NCBI GenBank assembly: GCA_019119645.1
Contig: DWWR01000046.1
Coordinates: 1-39,157 of the forward strand
Direction of reading: 5' to 3'
Length of the DNA stretch: 39,157 nt
DNA from: Anaerobutyricum faecale
GTDB taxonomy: Bacteria; Bacillota; Clostridia; Lachnospirales; Lachnospiraceae
The notes under the pieces are model-generated. The model did no database searches. It was given only the letters and a program-made list of their open reading frames with translations, and was not told the DNA's origin. Every line of letters begins with the position of its first letter. Within the stretch, counting starts at the first letter, position 1. Below are positions 1 to 7,137 of the stretch, piece by piece. The position numbers and the translations under genes are program-made.

Positions 1-756
1 ATCTTTTTCTTCAGCCAGCTCCCAGGTGTCTTTCCACCCCAGCGCCTTTACCATGGCGTACCCCTCATCCGGAATATCTGCCGGACTATTAAAATCACCC
101 ATCAGAAATACAGCGGGTTCCTTCTGAGGAAGGGCGTCGTCCCCTTCTGACATACGATAATCTATTTTGCAGGAACAAAGTCCCGGCGGAAACACATTTC
201 TGCATGTATCCGGACCAGAGAAAATGTGTCCCTGCAGCCGCCGCATCTGCTCCTGAAACGGCTCTTCCTCATCCTGCCACCATCCCATGTGGGCATTATA
301 AAACCAGCAGACCGTCCCGTCTATCCGCACCGAGACTCCGAGAACTTTCCGGGTCTTCCAGTTATCGTAGGCGTCCTGGCGGGAAATCGTAAAAAAGTCT
401 GTCTCCCGGATGGGATGCCGGCTGAAAATAGCGAGACCTTCGTCATATTTTCCATATCCCTGCTTCACACTGCCCCAGGTCCATTCGCAGGGCTGACCTG
501 CTTCAGCAAGAGCCCGGGCCAGAAGGCCCGCGGCATTATCTTCTTTTACAGCAATGCCGCTGCCGCAGGAATGAAATCCGTCGGGAATCTCCCCTTCCCA
601 GACCGCCGCACGGCAAGTCTGCCCGCATTCCTGCAGCGCCACGATGTCTACCCGGTGCTCAAGAATATACTCTGCCAGGAAATGTATTGTCTCGTCCAGC
701 TCCTCCCGGCGAAAATCCCGGGCATGACTGTTCATATTTAAAGTCAGTATGATCAT
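1..756 (-). CDS. mapP: Endonuclease/exonuclease/phosphatase-family protein, probable maltose-6'-phosphate phosphatase (3' end outside window)
   Basis: The frame is open for 252 codons from ATG at 756 to the window edge, so the C-terminus is missing. A GGGAG ribosome binding site lies 9 nt upstream. EEP-fold signatures are visible: TLNMNS at the N-terminus, ALQE with the metal-binding Glu at residue 43, YDEGLAIFSRHPI around 104-116, NAHMGWW around 154-160 and MGDFN with Asp221. The EGL..SRHPI and GWW.DEEEPF blocks resemble Enterococcus/Lactobacillus MapP, which removes phosphate from maltose-6'-phosphate inside the cell. It lies 100 bp downstream of a PTS transporter on the same strand, as in known mapP loci, so the two are probably co-transcribed. 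A stretch rich in Cys and charged residues (about 180-212) before the GDFN motif looks like an insertion. The EEP fold is sure; the maltose-phosphate substrate is inferred from motif and neighbour. Confidence 0.7.
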   Translation of the reverse strand, partial: MIILTLNMNSHARDFRREELDETIHFLAEYILEHRVDIVALQECGQTCRAAVWEGEIPDGFHSCGSGIAVKEDNAAGLLARALAEAGQPCEWTWGSVKQGYGKYDEGLAIFSRHPIRETDFFTISRQDAYDNWKTRKVLGVSVRIDGTVCWFYNAHMGWWQDEEEPFQEQMRRLQGHIFSGPDTCRNVFPPGLCSCKIDYRMSEGDDALPQKEPAVFLMGDFNSPADIPDEGYAMVKALGWKDTWELAEEKD

Positions 757-856
757 TTCTCACACTCCCGTTCTATTGCAAAGAATTTTGTTATTATTCA
801 GGATATCATTCCTTCCGGAATCTGGCAATATAAGCCGCCTGCCTCTCCATCATCCT

Positions 857-3115
857 TTATAAGATATCATTGATATCAGATTTCAGCACATCCGCCTTCG
901 GACCGTACACCGCCTGGATCCCATTGTCCTTTTTGATCAGTCCCATGGCACCCTCAGCTTTCCATGCCGGCAGGTCAGCGACTTTATCCACATCTTTGAC
1001 CGTCACACGAAGTCTTGTCATGCATGCGTCCACCAATGTGATGTTCTCTCTTCCACCCAGCAGCGCGATGATTCTTTCTGCCTTCTCGCTGCCCTGTCCG
1101 GCGGAAGCTTTTCCGCCTTCTTCTTCCTCTTCTTCCATATAGTTTCCAAGACGTCCCGGCGTTGCGTATTTAAACTTGCCGATCATAAAGTAGGCGACGA
1201 AATAACCAATGACAAAGAATACTACCACACAGATCAGGAAATGAATGATATCTCCGCCGAGTCCCGCCTTTATGGACATCGGGATTCTTGTGATAAACTC
1301 CAGGTTTCCGAAAGAATGCAGACGCAGATCAACGATACCCGCCATGGCGAAAGCACATCCCTGTAAAATGGCATAAATGATGTATAACGGCAGCGCCGCA
1401 AACATGAACATGAACTCCAGGGGCTCTGTGACACCGGTCAGGAATACGGCTGCCACGGTGGAGAAAAAGATAGATTTATACTGTTTCTTTCTGCCCGGTT
1501 CTACTCTTCTGTACATGGCGAGTGCGATACCAAGAAGCAGGCCGGTGGCGCCGATCATCTGACCCACCTTGAAGCGGGCCGGGGTCACCGTTGTCAACAG
1601 GTTCTGATATGCCGCCATATCGCCGGCGTCTTTTAAGTTGATCAAATCTGTTACCCATGCAAGCCACAGCGGATCCTGTCCGAACACCTGGGTTCCGGCG
1701 TTGGCTCCCGTGAGAATCGTGTAAGTTCCTCCGAAGGAAGTATAGTTCATCGGGATGGTCAGCATATGATGAAGACCAAACGGCAGCAGCAGCCGCTCCA
1801 GAGTTCCGTACACAAACGGCGCCAGGATCGGGGAGGTATCGGAGGAATTGGCAATCCAGATACCAAAGTTGTTGATTCCTGTCTGTACCACCGGCCAGAT
1901 GATACTCAAAATGATGGCTGTCACTGCGGAATAAAAGACGACAACCAGCGGCACGAAACGTTTTCCGTTGAAGAACGAAAGGGCATCCGGCAGCTTGCGG
2001 AAGTTATAATATTTGTTATAAGCATTGGCTCCCACAAAACCGGAGATAATACCCACAAACACGCCCATATTCAAAGCAGGCTTTCCTAAAATATCCACAA
2101 AATAATCCGCTACCAGAATCTCCTGTCCAAAAAGTGTGTGGGTCACAGCATTGGGATCTGCCAGCATGTCACTGCTCACTCCCAGCACTGCGCCGGTAAT
2201 TACGTTGATCAGACAGAACGCAATCACTGCGGCAAAGGCTCCGCCGGCCCGCTCCTTCGCCCAGGAACCGCCGATGGCAGCTGCAAACAGGATATGCAGG
2301 TTATTGATGATACCCCAGCCGATTTCTGATACCGTCGTACCGATGGTGTTGACCACGGAGATATCTCCGCCCACAATAACGATCAGGTTACCGATACTGA
2401 TCATCAGACCAGCCGCTGGCATCACGGCGATAACGGTCATCAGTACCTTCCCCAGTTTCTGCAGGAAGTCAAAATTAATCGGAAACTTCTTCTTTTCTCC
2501 TTTATCGGCTCTCTTTTTTGTTTCTTTTGTAACTTCTTTATTTTCTTTTACGGCTTTTTTATTTCTCTTTGTTTCCCGGCTGTCTTCTCCCTGACTGGCC
2601 TGTAAAGCCTGGCTGGCCCCGGCAGACTGACCGCTCCCCACCGGCTCTGCCGCCGGCTGAGACTCTTTCGTCCGGATCAGCACGTCCTTTGCCTCGGTTT
2701 CTCCGTACTGAAACATCAGTTCATCGTATGGAATGCCTCCGCAGACGATGACCGGAGTGATCGTCTCCACATGGTGATTTTTCAGGTAATCCAGATCCAC
2801 TTCCGCCACCAGATCTCCGGCTTTCACCTTATCTCCGACCTTCACTTTGGAAACAAATCCTTTTCCCTTGAGATTCACGGTCTCCAGACCGAAATGTACG
2901 ATCATCTGTACGCCGTCCTCAGTCTCAAACCCATAAGCGTGCAGAGAATCTGTGATCGTTGTGATAGTTCCGTCCACCGGACTGTAGATCTTTCCCTCTT
3001 CCGGAATAATGGCCACACCATCGCCAAGAACCTTCTCGGCAAAAACCTCATCCGGGACCTGCTCCAGGGGAATTACTTTTCCCTTAACCGGAGCCAGAAT
3101 CGTTGTTTTTTTCAT
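857..3115 (-). CDS. PTS sugar transporter, EIIA-EIIC-EIIB fusion (glucose/maltose family)
   Basis: This 752-residue protein imports and phosphorylates a sugar at the membrane. An EIIA(Glc)-type domain (about 1-150) has the phospho-acceptor His74 in VHFGLETV and the second conserved His59. A Lys/Glu-rich low-complexity linker (about 150-212) follows, then the multi-helix EIIC domain (about 213-655, including PFGLHHMLTIPMNY), a poly-Glu stretch, and a C-terminal EIIB domain with the phospho-Cys at about 698 in DACMTRLRV. The A-C-B order differs from the C-B-A order common in PtsG/MalT proteins. GGAGGAGAG precedes ATG at 3115. A promoter lies at 3193-3221 and phased repeats cover the expected start of transcription. 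The MapP-like neighbour and LacI-family regulator suggest maltose or a related alpha-glucoside, but the sequence does not prove the substrate. Confidence 0.9.
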   Translation of the reverse strand: MKKTTILAPVKGKVIPLEQVPDEVFAEKVLGDGVAIIPEEGKIYSPVDGTITTITDSLHAYGFETEDGVQMIVHFGLETVNLKGKGFVSKVKVGDKVKAGDLVAEVDLDYLKNHHVETITPVIVCGGIPYDELMFQYGETEAKDVLIRTKESQPAAEPVGSGQSAGASQALQASQGEDSRETKRNKKAVKENKEVTKETKKRADKGEKKKFPINFDFLQKLGKVLMTVIAVMPAAGLMISIGNLIVIVGGDISVVNTIGTTVSEIGWGIINNLHILFAAAIGGSWAKERAGGAFAAVIAFCLINVITGAVLGVSSDMLADPNAVTHTLFGQEILVADYFVDILGKPALNMGVFVGIISGFVGANAYNKYYNFRKLPDALSFFNGKRFVPLVVVFYSAVTAIILSIIWPVVQTGINNFGIWIANSSDTSPILAPFVYGTLERLLLPFGLHHMLTIPMNYTSFGGTYTILTGANAGTQVFGQDPLWLAWVTDLINLKDAGDMAAYQNLLTTVTPARFKVGQMIGATGLLLGIALAMYRRVEPGRKKQYKSIFFSTVAAVFLTGVTEPLEFMFMFAALPLYIIYAILQGCAFAMAGIVDLRLHSFGNLEFITRIPMSIKAGLGGDIIHFLICVVVFFVIGYFVAYFMIGKFKYATPGRLGNYMEEEEEEGGKASAGQGSEKAERIIALLGGRENITLVDACMTRLRVTVKDVDKVADLPAWKAEGAMGLIKKDNGIQAVYGPKADVLKSDINDIL

Positions 3116-3150
3116 TTGCTCTCCTCCATTGTGCTTGTGCTAAGTTTTTT

Positions 3151-3194
3151 GTTGCATTATTTTTGCGTTACATTTGCGCTTTGTTTGCATTAAA
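3151..3194 (-). repeat. Four 11-bp direct repeats, probable operator of the PTS gene
   Basis: On the plus strand TTGC recurs at 3152, 3163, 3174 and 3185, exactly 11 bp apart, within the units GTTGCATTATT, TTTGCGTTACA, TTTGCGCTTTG and TTTGCATTAAA. The cluster starts at the PTS -10 box and runs through the likely transcription start, which is where a repressor would act. The divergent LacI-family protein is the obvious candidate, although that family usually binds palindromes rather than tandem direct repeats. Confidence 0.6.
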
Positions 3195-3221
3195 TATACT
3201 CCTTAAACTTTCATTTTTCAA
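3193..3221 (-). promoter_or_regulatory. Sigma-A promoter of the PTS gene
   Basis: Reading the minus strand, TTGAAA (3221-3216) and TATATT (3198-3193) are separated by exactly 17 bp. The predicted start lies near 3186, inside the repeat cluster, leaving a leader of about 70 nt. Confidence 0.7.
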
Positions 3222-3321
3222 TTATTATTTTCAATTTTCTTACAGATTCTGTGTTTTTCACAAAAAATCATAGTTAAATTTATTCAAAATATCCAACGAC
3301 ACAAATCCCAATATTATTTAC

Positions 3322-3354
3322 GCAATTTTAATGCAAACATTACGCAAACGCATT
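3322..3354 (+). repeat. Three 11-bp direct repeats upstream of the LacI-gene promoter
   Basis: GCAA recurs at 3322, 3333 and 3344 (units GCAATTTTAAT, GCAAACATTAC, GCAAACGCATT), inverted relative to the cluster at 3151-3194. The last unit ends 2 bp before the -35 box at 3357, so a protein bound here could control the regulator gene or loop to the other cluster about 145 bp away. Confidence 0.55.
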
Positions 3355-3356
3355 TA

Positions 3357-3385
3357 TTGACTTTTTCTTTCATTTTTTCTATAAT
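3357..3385 (+). promoter_or_regulatory. Sigma-A promoter of the LacI-family gene
   Basis: TTGACT (3357-3362), a 17-bp spacer and a perfect TATAAT (3380-3385) predict transcription from about 3392, giving a leader of about 150 nt before the start codon at 3543. Confidence 0.8.
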
Positions 3386-3542
3386 GAATCATAGTACAGG
3401 CAATCAATGCAGCAGTACATTTCATAAGGACAACATTCGCAAAATAACATACCCTGTTTAAGATAAGATTTTCATTCAGAAAAATATCGCGATTCATATT
3501 CATACAGGAAAACCAAGAAACACAACACAGGAGGCATTTTTC

Positions 3543-4562
3543 ATGAACGTTACCATAAAAGAAGTCGCAAAACTTGCGGGAGTTTCTCCCTCAACCGTAT
3601 CAAGAACATGCTCCGACCACCCTTCCATCAGTGCCCAGACGAAGGAACGGGTGCGCAAGGCAATGCAGCAGCTGGGTTATGAGCCGGGAAACGGCAGTGT
3701 TTCCATGCCCAATAACAAGACCATCGGCATTGTCCTTCCTGTTTCCGAGGATGACACGTATGAGAATGCATTTTTTCTGGAAACCATGCGCGGCATCAGC
3801 CTTTTCTGCAACCAAAAACAATATTTCACCACCCTGATCACCGGTTCCACCAACGAAGAACTGCTGTCCGCCATCCGGACCATGGTCAAAGAGAATCATC
3901 TGGACGGCATTATCCTGCTCTATTCCAATGAACAGGATCCCATCATCGATTATCTCTATGAGAACGGAATTCTTTTTGTTCAGATCGGCAAGGCATCCCA
4001 GTATCCAGGTGAAACCATCTGTATTGACAACGATAATATCCTGGCTGCCAGAGAAGCGGTCAATTATCTGTATGCCTTAGGACACCGGAAGATCGGCTAT
4101 GTGGGCACCGATTTAAAGCGGATTTTTTCTGCTGACCGGAAGGCCGGCTACATGCTCGCCCTGGCAGAAAACAACGTCCCTTTCAAGGAAAGTTATTATC
4201 TGGAAATGCCGCAGGTGCCAAAAGAAGAAAACGATGCGCTGCTTCATTTTCTTTCCGGAAATGACCGGCCCACCGCCGTGCTGGTCAGCGATGACATCCT
4301 TGCCATGGTTCTGGAAAAGACCGCTTTTAAACTTCATCTGCATATACCGGAGGATTTATCCATCATCTCCTTTAATAACTCTCTCTTTTCCAAACTGTCG
4401 TCTCCGCAGCTGACTTCCATTGACATCAATTCCCGTCAGCTGGGCATTGAAGCCGCTTCCCAGATGATCAACCACATCGAGAATCCCGGACTTCTGGCCA
4501 CCAAAATCATTGTGCCGCACTTTATGATCGAACGGCAGAGCTGCGCTGCGCCGGCCGACTGA
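3543..4562 (+). CDS. LacI/GalR-family transcriptional regulator (MalR-like)
   Basis: A 339-residue repressor of normal family length. Residues 1-25 form the LacI helix-turn-helix (TIKEVAKLAGVSPSTVSRT), followed by the hinge region KAMQQLGYEP and a periplasmic-binding-type sugar-sensing domain (TIGIVLPVS, then LGHRKIGYVG near the middle and SIISFNNS further on). AGGAGG precedes the start codon. It is divergent from the PTS gene, with phased repeats between them, which points to local control of sugar uptake and probably autoregulation. It lies 18 bp upstream of a DUF3800 gene on the same strand. The inducer is unknown; maltose or its phosphate would fit the neighbours. Confidence 0.92.
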   Translation: MNVTIKEVAKLAGVSPSTVSRTCSDHPSISAQTKERVRKAMQQLGYEPGNGSVSMPNNKTIGIVLPVSEDDTYENAFFLETMRGISLFCNQKQYFTTLITGSTNEELLSAIRTMVKENHLDGIILLYSNEQDPIIDYLYENGILFVQIGKASQYPGETICIDNDNILAAREAVNYLYALGHRKIGYVGTDLKRIFSADRKAGYMLALAENNVPFKESYYLEMPQVPKEENDALLHFLSGNDRPTAVLVSDDILAMVLEKTAFKLHLHIPEDLSIISFNNSLFSKLSSPQLTSIDINSRQLGIEAASQMINHIENPGLLATKIIVPHFMIERQSCAAPAD

Positions 4563-4580
4563 TGAAAACAGGAGGTATAT

Positions 4581-5291
4581 ATGAACATATACATTGATGA
4601 ATCCGGTTCCATTGACCGGCATGCCGCACCGAATCACCATTTTATCATCGCCATGATCCACGTACTGGACATTGACAGACTGTCCAAATCTTTTAAACGT
4701 TTTGTATCGTCCAATTATGCCCGCCTTCTGGAACTGGATGAAGACAAGACCGAACCTCATACAGGAAAGGTACTAAAGACCGGCGGCAAGATGTTCCGCA
4801 ACGGTAAGTTTCGGGAATTGAAAGGCGTACAGTTTGACCGGGACATGAAACTCCGGTTTGTGGATTATTTTACCCGCAGCAAATATTTTGAGATTTATTA
4901 CATACGGGTGGCCAATCACGAATTGCAGTCCCACTTATTTGAAAACAGTGCCCGTATTTTTAATTACTCCATCCGCCTGGCTTTGGATCATTTTATCCGG
5001 ACAGGCTTGCTGCCCGATGAGGACTGCCACCTGCAGCTGGATGAACGCAACGAAAAAAAAGAAGCCAGGCATTTTCTGGAAAATTATCTGAATACGGAGC
5101 TGGTGGTGGGCGGTTCCGCCCGCGGCCATTTCAGCGTGGCCTATTTTGATTCCTCGGAAAACAGGCTCATTCAGATTGCGGACATCTTCGCCAATCTGCT
5201 TTATTCACAGGAACAGACTGGTCAGTACGCAAAGGAGCTCGGCATGCTGCGGAAAGCGGGAATTCTCAAATCCATTTTTGACTTTCCGTAA
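4581..5291 (+). CDS. DUF3800 domain protein
   Basis: This 236-residue protein begins with IYIDESGSI, the hallmark N-terminus of DUF3800, and near its end has the QIADIFANLLY segment that carries the second conserved Asp of the family. The acidic residues suggest a metal-dependent nuclease-like fold, but the family has no settled function. A perfect AGGAGG lies 7 nt before the start. The 18-bp gap after the LacI-family gene indicates co-transcription. There is no obvious link to sugar uptake. The stop codon overlaps the 5' arm of a terminator hairpin at 5290. Confidence 0.85.
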   Translation: MNIYIDESGSIDRHAAPNHHFIIAMIHVLDIDRLSKSFKRFVSSNYARLLELDEDKTEPHTGKVLKTGGKMFRNGKFRELKGVQFDRDMKLRFVDYFTRSKYFEIYYIRVANHELQSHLFENSARIFNYSIRLALDHFIRTGLLPDEDCHLQLDERNEKKEARHFLENYLNTELVVGGSARGHFSVAYFDSSENRLIQIADIFANLLYSQEQTGQYAKELGMLRKAGILKSIFDFP

Positions 5292-5326
5292 AAGTCATTC
5301 TGAAAAATGCATTGACTTTTTTATTT
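5290..5326 (+). terminator. Terminator of the LacI-DUF3800 unit, overlapping a promoter
   Basis: AAAAGTCA (5290-5297) pairs perfectly with TGACTTTT (5313-5320) around a 15-nt loop and is followed by a T-rich run. The 5' arm includes the DUF3800 stop codon and the 3' arm contains a -35-like TTGACT (5312-5317). The stem is AT-rich, so strength is moderate. Confidence 0.55.
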
Positions 5327-5340
5327 TACTGTGCTACTAT
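5312..5340 (+). promoter_or_regulatory. Candidate promoter of a short untranslated transcript
   Basis: TTGACT (5312-5317) and TACTAT (5335-5340) are 17 bp apart; a perfect TATAAT also lies at 5338-5343 but with a 20-bp spacer. Transcription would start near 5347 and meet the terminator at 5432-5458 about 110 nt later. Confidence 0.5.
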
Positions 5341-5346
5341 AATTAT

Positions 5347-5458
5347 AACAACAGTAAGTCCTGTTTCAGCGCCGTCATCTAGGTAAATGTCATGTGTTGG
5401 CATCGCTCCCAGGCAATTGATAAAAGAGTACGACCAGTCATCTGACTGGTCTATTTTT
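5347..5458 (+). ncRNA. Candidate short RNA or orphan leader
   Basis: Between the promoter at 5312 and the terminator at 5432 there are about 85 nt without a plausible gene. They contain a hairpin ATGTCA/TGGCAT (around 5386-5402, one G-U pair), and the heptamer GTCATCT occurs here (around 5375) and again in the terminator loop region. I do not recognise a riboswitch class. The next gene, yitT, has its own promoter downstream, so this may be a free-standing RNA rather than a leader. Bases 5459-5518 hold nothing I recognise. Confidence 0.3.
5432..5458 (+). terminator. Rho-independent terminator
   Basis: GACCAGTC (5432-5439) pairs perfectly with GACTGGTC (5444-5451) around an ATCT loop, followed by TATTTTTTT. 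It lies about 180 bp before the yitT start and about 60 bp before the yitT promoter. Confidence 0.75.
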
Positions 5459-5518
5459 TTATTGCATAGGAAATTGCATTCCGGAACATTTTTTCCTGTA
5501 AATATTTCAAAATGGCAG

Positions 5519-5547
5519 TTGACGGACCATAAACGCCGCGGTACAAT
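5519..5547 (+). promoter_or_regulatory. Sigma-A promoter of the yitT-family gene
   Basis: TTGACG (5519-5524), a 17-bp spacer and TACAAT (5542-5547) predict transcription from about 5554, leaving a leader of about 87 nt. Confidence 0.7.
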
Positions 5548-5640
5548 GAATTTGCGAAAGAAAATTCACTTTTTTTACAAAATTATCTGCAATGTAGCAT
5601 TTTTATAGCTGATATCATTTATTTTGTAAAGGAGAGCACT

Positions 5641-6483
5641 ATGAAGCTGAAAATCAAATACTTTATGCTGTTGACCATCAGTACCATTATCATGGCGGCC
5701 GGTATTTACTTTTTTAAATTTCCCAACAACTTTACTTTCGGGGGGATCACCGGTCTGGCCGTTCTGGTAGCTAAGACGGGACTTATTTCCGCCAGCGACT
5801 TTTCTTTTGTGGCAAATATCCTGCTTTTAATTTTGGGACTCCTGGTCCTCGGAAAAGGATTCGCTGCCAAAACAGCATACTGCACCATTCTTTTATCAGT
5901 TGCCCTTTCTGCTCTGGAGCGGATTTATCCCATGTCAGCCCCGCTGACCAATGAGCCCATGCTGGAACTTGTATTTGCCATTGCCCTGCCGTCTGTCGGC
6001 TCCGCGATTCTTTTTAATCTGGGCGCTTCCAGCGGCGGCACGGATGTCATCGCCATGATCGTAAAAAAATATACCAGCTTTGATATCGGAAGCGCGCTGC
6101 TGGCTTCAGATTTTTTCATCACACTTGCCGGATGCTTTATATTTGATATCAAAACCGGTCTTTATTCCTTCGTGGGACTGGCGGTACGTTCTTTCATGAT
6201 CGACGGATTCATCGAGAGTCTGAATCTGTCCAAGTATTTTAATATCGTCTGTTCCGACCCGAAACCGATCTGTGATTTCATCGAAAATACACTGCACAGG
6301 GGCGCGACGATCGTCAATGCAAAAGGCGCTTTTACCGGACAGGACAAGTATATTATCATGACAGCGCTGAGCCGTGTGGAAGCTGTCAAGCTCCGAAATT
6401 ACATAAAAAGAAATTCGCCGGATGCTTTTCTTCTTATCTCAAACACCAGCGAAATTATCGGAAAAGGGTTCCACTCCGTGTAG
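5641..6483 (+). CDS. YitT family membrane protein (DUF161 + DUF2179)
   Basis: A 280-residue inner-membrane protein. About five hydrophobic helices fill residues 5-200, with the family's FKFPNNFTFGGITGLAV segment after the first helix and LGASSGGTDVIAM in the middle. A soluble C-terminal DUF2179 domain (about 215-280, GATIVNAKGAFTG) completes the usual architecture. AAAGGAG precedes ATG at 5641. It is a single-gene unit with its own promoter and a terminator overlapping the stop codon. The transport or signalling role of the family is not established. Confidence 0.92.
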   Translation: MKLKIKYFMLLTISTIIMAAGIYFFKFPNNFTFGGITGLAVLVAKTGLISASDFSFVANILLLILGLLVLGKGFAAKTAYCTILLSVALSALERIYPMSAPLTNEPMLELVFAIALPSVGSAILFNLGASSGGTDVIAMIVKKYTSFDIGSALLASDFFITLAGCFIFDIKTGLYSFVGLAVRSFMIDGFIESLNLSKYFNIVCSDPKPICDFIENTLHRGATIVNAKGAFTGQDKYIIMTALSRVEAVKLRNYIKRNSPDAFLLISNTSEIIGKGFHSV

Positions 6484-6502
6484 AGCGGAACCCCTTCTTT
6501 TT
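6464..6502 (+). terminator. Terminator of the yitT-family gene
   Basis: GGGTTCC (6466-6472) pairs with GGAACCC (6487-6493); after one mismatch, CTC (6474-6476) pairs with GAG (6483-6485). A T-rich run follows. The hairpin straddles the TAG stop codon at 6481-6483. Confidence 0.8.
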
Positions 6503-6594
6503 TCTCATTTCCACAACTGTCATTGATTCATTTCGACAAGCATAGCTGTTTCCCCGTTACAAGAAACATTCTGTCTGACTGCCCATTCTCCTGT

Positions 6595-7137
6595 TCATGA
6601 TTCAAAAAAGCCCGATAGATAATCTGCCGTCTCCTGCGGCACTTCCAGATTCACCGACAGATCCAGCACCGAATCCATCTGCACTGTCACACAGGAACTT
6701 TCCTTATAAACAGTCATTTCTGACGCTTTCACATACTTCCGGTCCTCTGGTTTCTGTCCTGCTTTTAAAGTCTCCTGGACATAAAATATAAACTTTCCAT
6801 CCGGAACCGCATCTTCCGGCAGGCTGCATGGTTTCCATCCGGTTATGTTGTCGGTGAGTTTATCCGCAAACTTCCGCACCTCATCTTTATCAGTGATGAC
6901 AACCTCATTTTCTGTATCTTCCGACACAGCGCCTGACTCATCCTTTATCGGCACCACCACGATCTTCTGGGCTTTGGCGATTTCATTCACATTATCTGAA
7001 AATTCCCCGCTTTGGAAGACGTCCTGTTTTTCCGTTGTTGTCTCCGGTGCATTGACGCGGCTGTGGCAGCCGCCGAGGCAGACCAGGGTACTCATCACAC
7101 AAAAAACCCCTGATATTATCGCTGTTTTCTTTTTCAT
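6595..7137 (-). CDS. Predicted lipoprotein of unknown function
   Basis: This 180-residue protein starts with a basic, hydrophobic signal peptide ending in a lipobox (CLGGC, lipidated Cys24), so it should sit on the outer face of the membrane. The rest is soluble and acidic with no motif I recognise. Its ATG overlaps the stop of the upstream XRE/membrane gene by 4 bp (ATGA), which implies translational coupling and a shared task, perhaps a membrane-bound regulator with an extracellular partner. No function can be assigned. Confidence 0.75.
   Translation of the reverse strand: MKKKTAIISGVFCVMSTLVCLGGCHSRVNAPETTTEKQDVFQSGEFSDNVNEIAKAQKIVVVPIKDESGAVSEDTENEVVITDKDEVRKFADKLTDNITGWKPCSLPEDAVPDGKFIFYVQETLKAGQKPEDRKYVKASEMTVYKESSCVTVQMDSVLDLSVNLEVPQETADYLSGFFES

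Larger units (their letters stand above)
3116..3542. other. Divergent regulatory region between PTS and LacI genes
   Basis: This AT-rich 427-bp stretch has no gene. It holds one sigma-A promoter in each direction and two clusters of 11-bp-phased repeats. The cluster at 3151-3194 sits just downstream of the PTS -10 box; the one at 3322-3354 sits just upstream of the LacI-gene -35 box. A 13-nt block, TTTAATGCAAACA, occurs once in each cluster in opposite orientation (3182-3194 and 3327-3339). The segment 3343-3356 matches the CcpA cre consensus at 12 of 14 positions by eye, so catabolite control is possible but weakly supported. Confidence 0.7.

Noticed and set aside
3145..3354. The 11-bp repeats read as replication iterons or a CRISPR array
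   Set aside because: Units are only 11 bp without spacers, lie on divergent promoters, and no replication or cas gene is near.
5344..5460. A known riboswitch class upstream of yitT
   Set aside because: I compared it with the consensus features I remember for preQ1, fluoride, ZTP, THF, c-di-GMP and guanidine classes and none fits. yitT also has its own promoter downstream.
5387..5608. A 73-codon plus-strand frame downstream of DUF3800
   Set aside because: It runs through a strong terminator (5432-5458) and the yitT promoter and has no good ribosome site.
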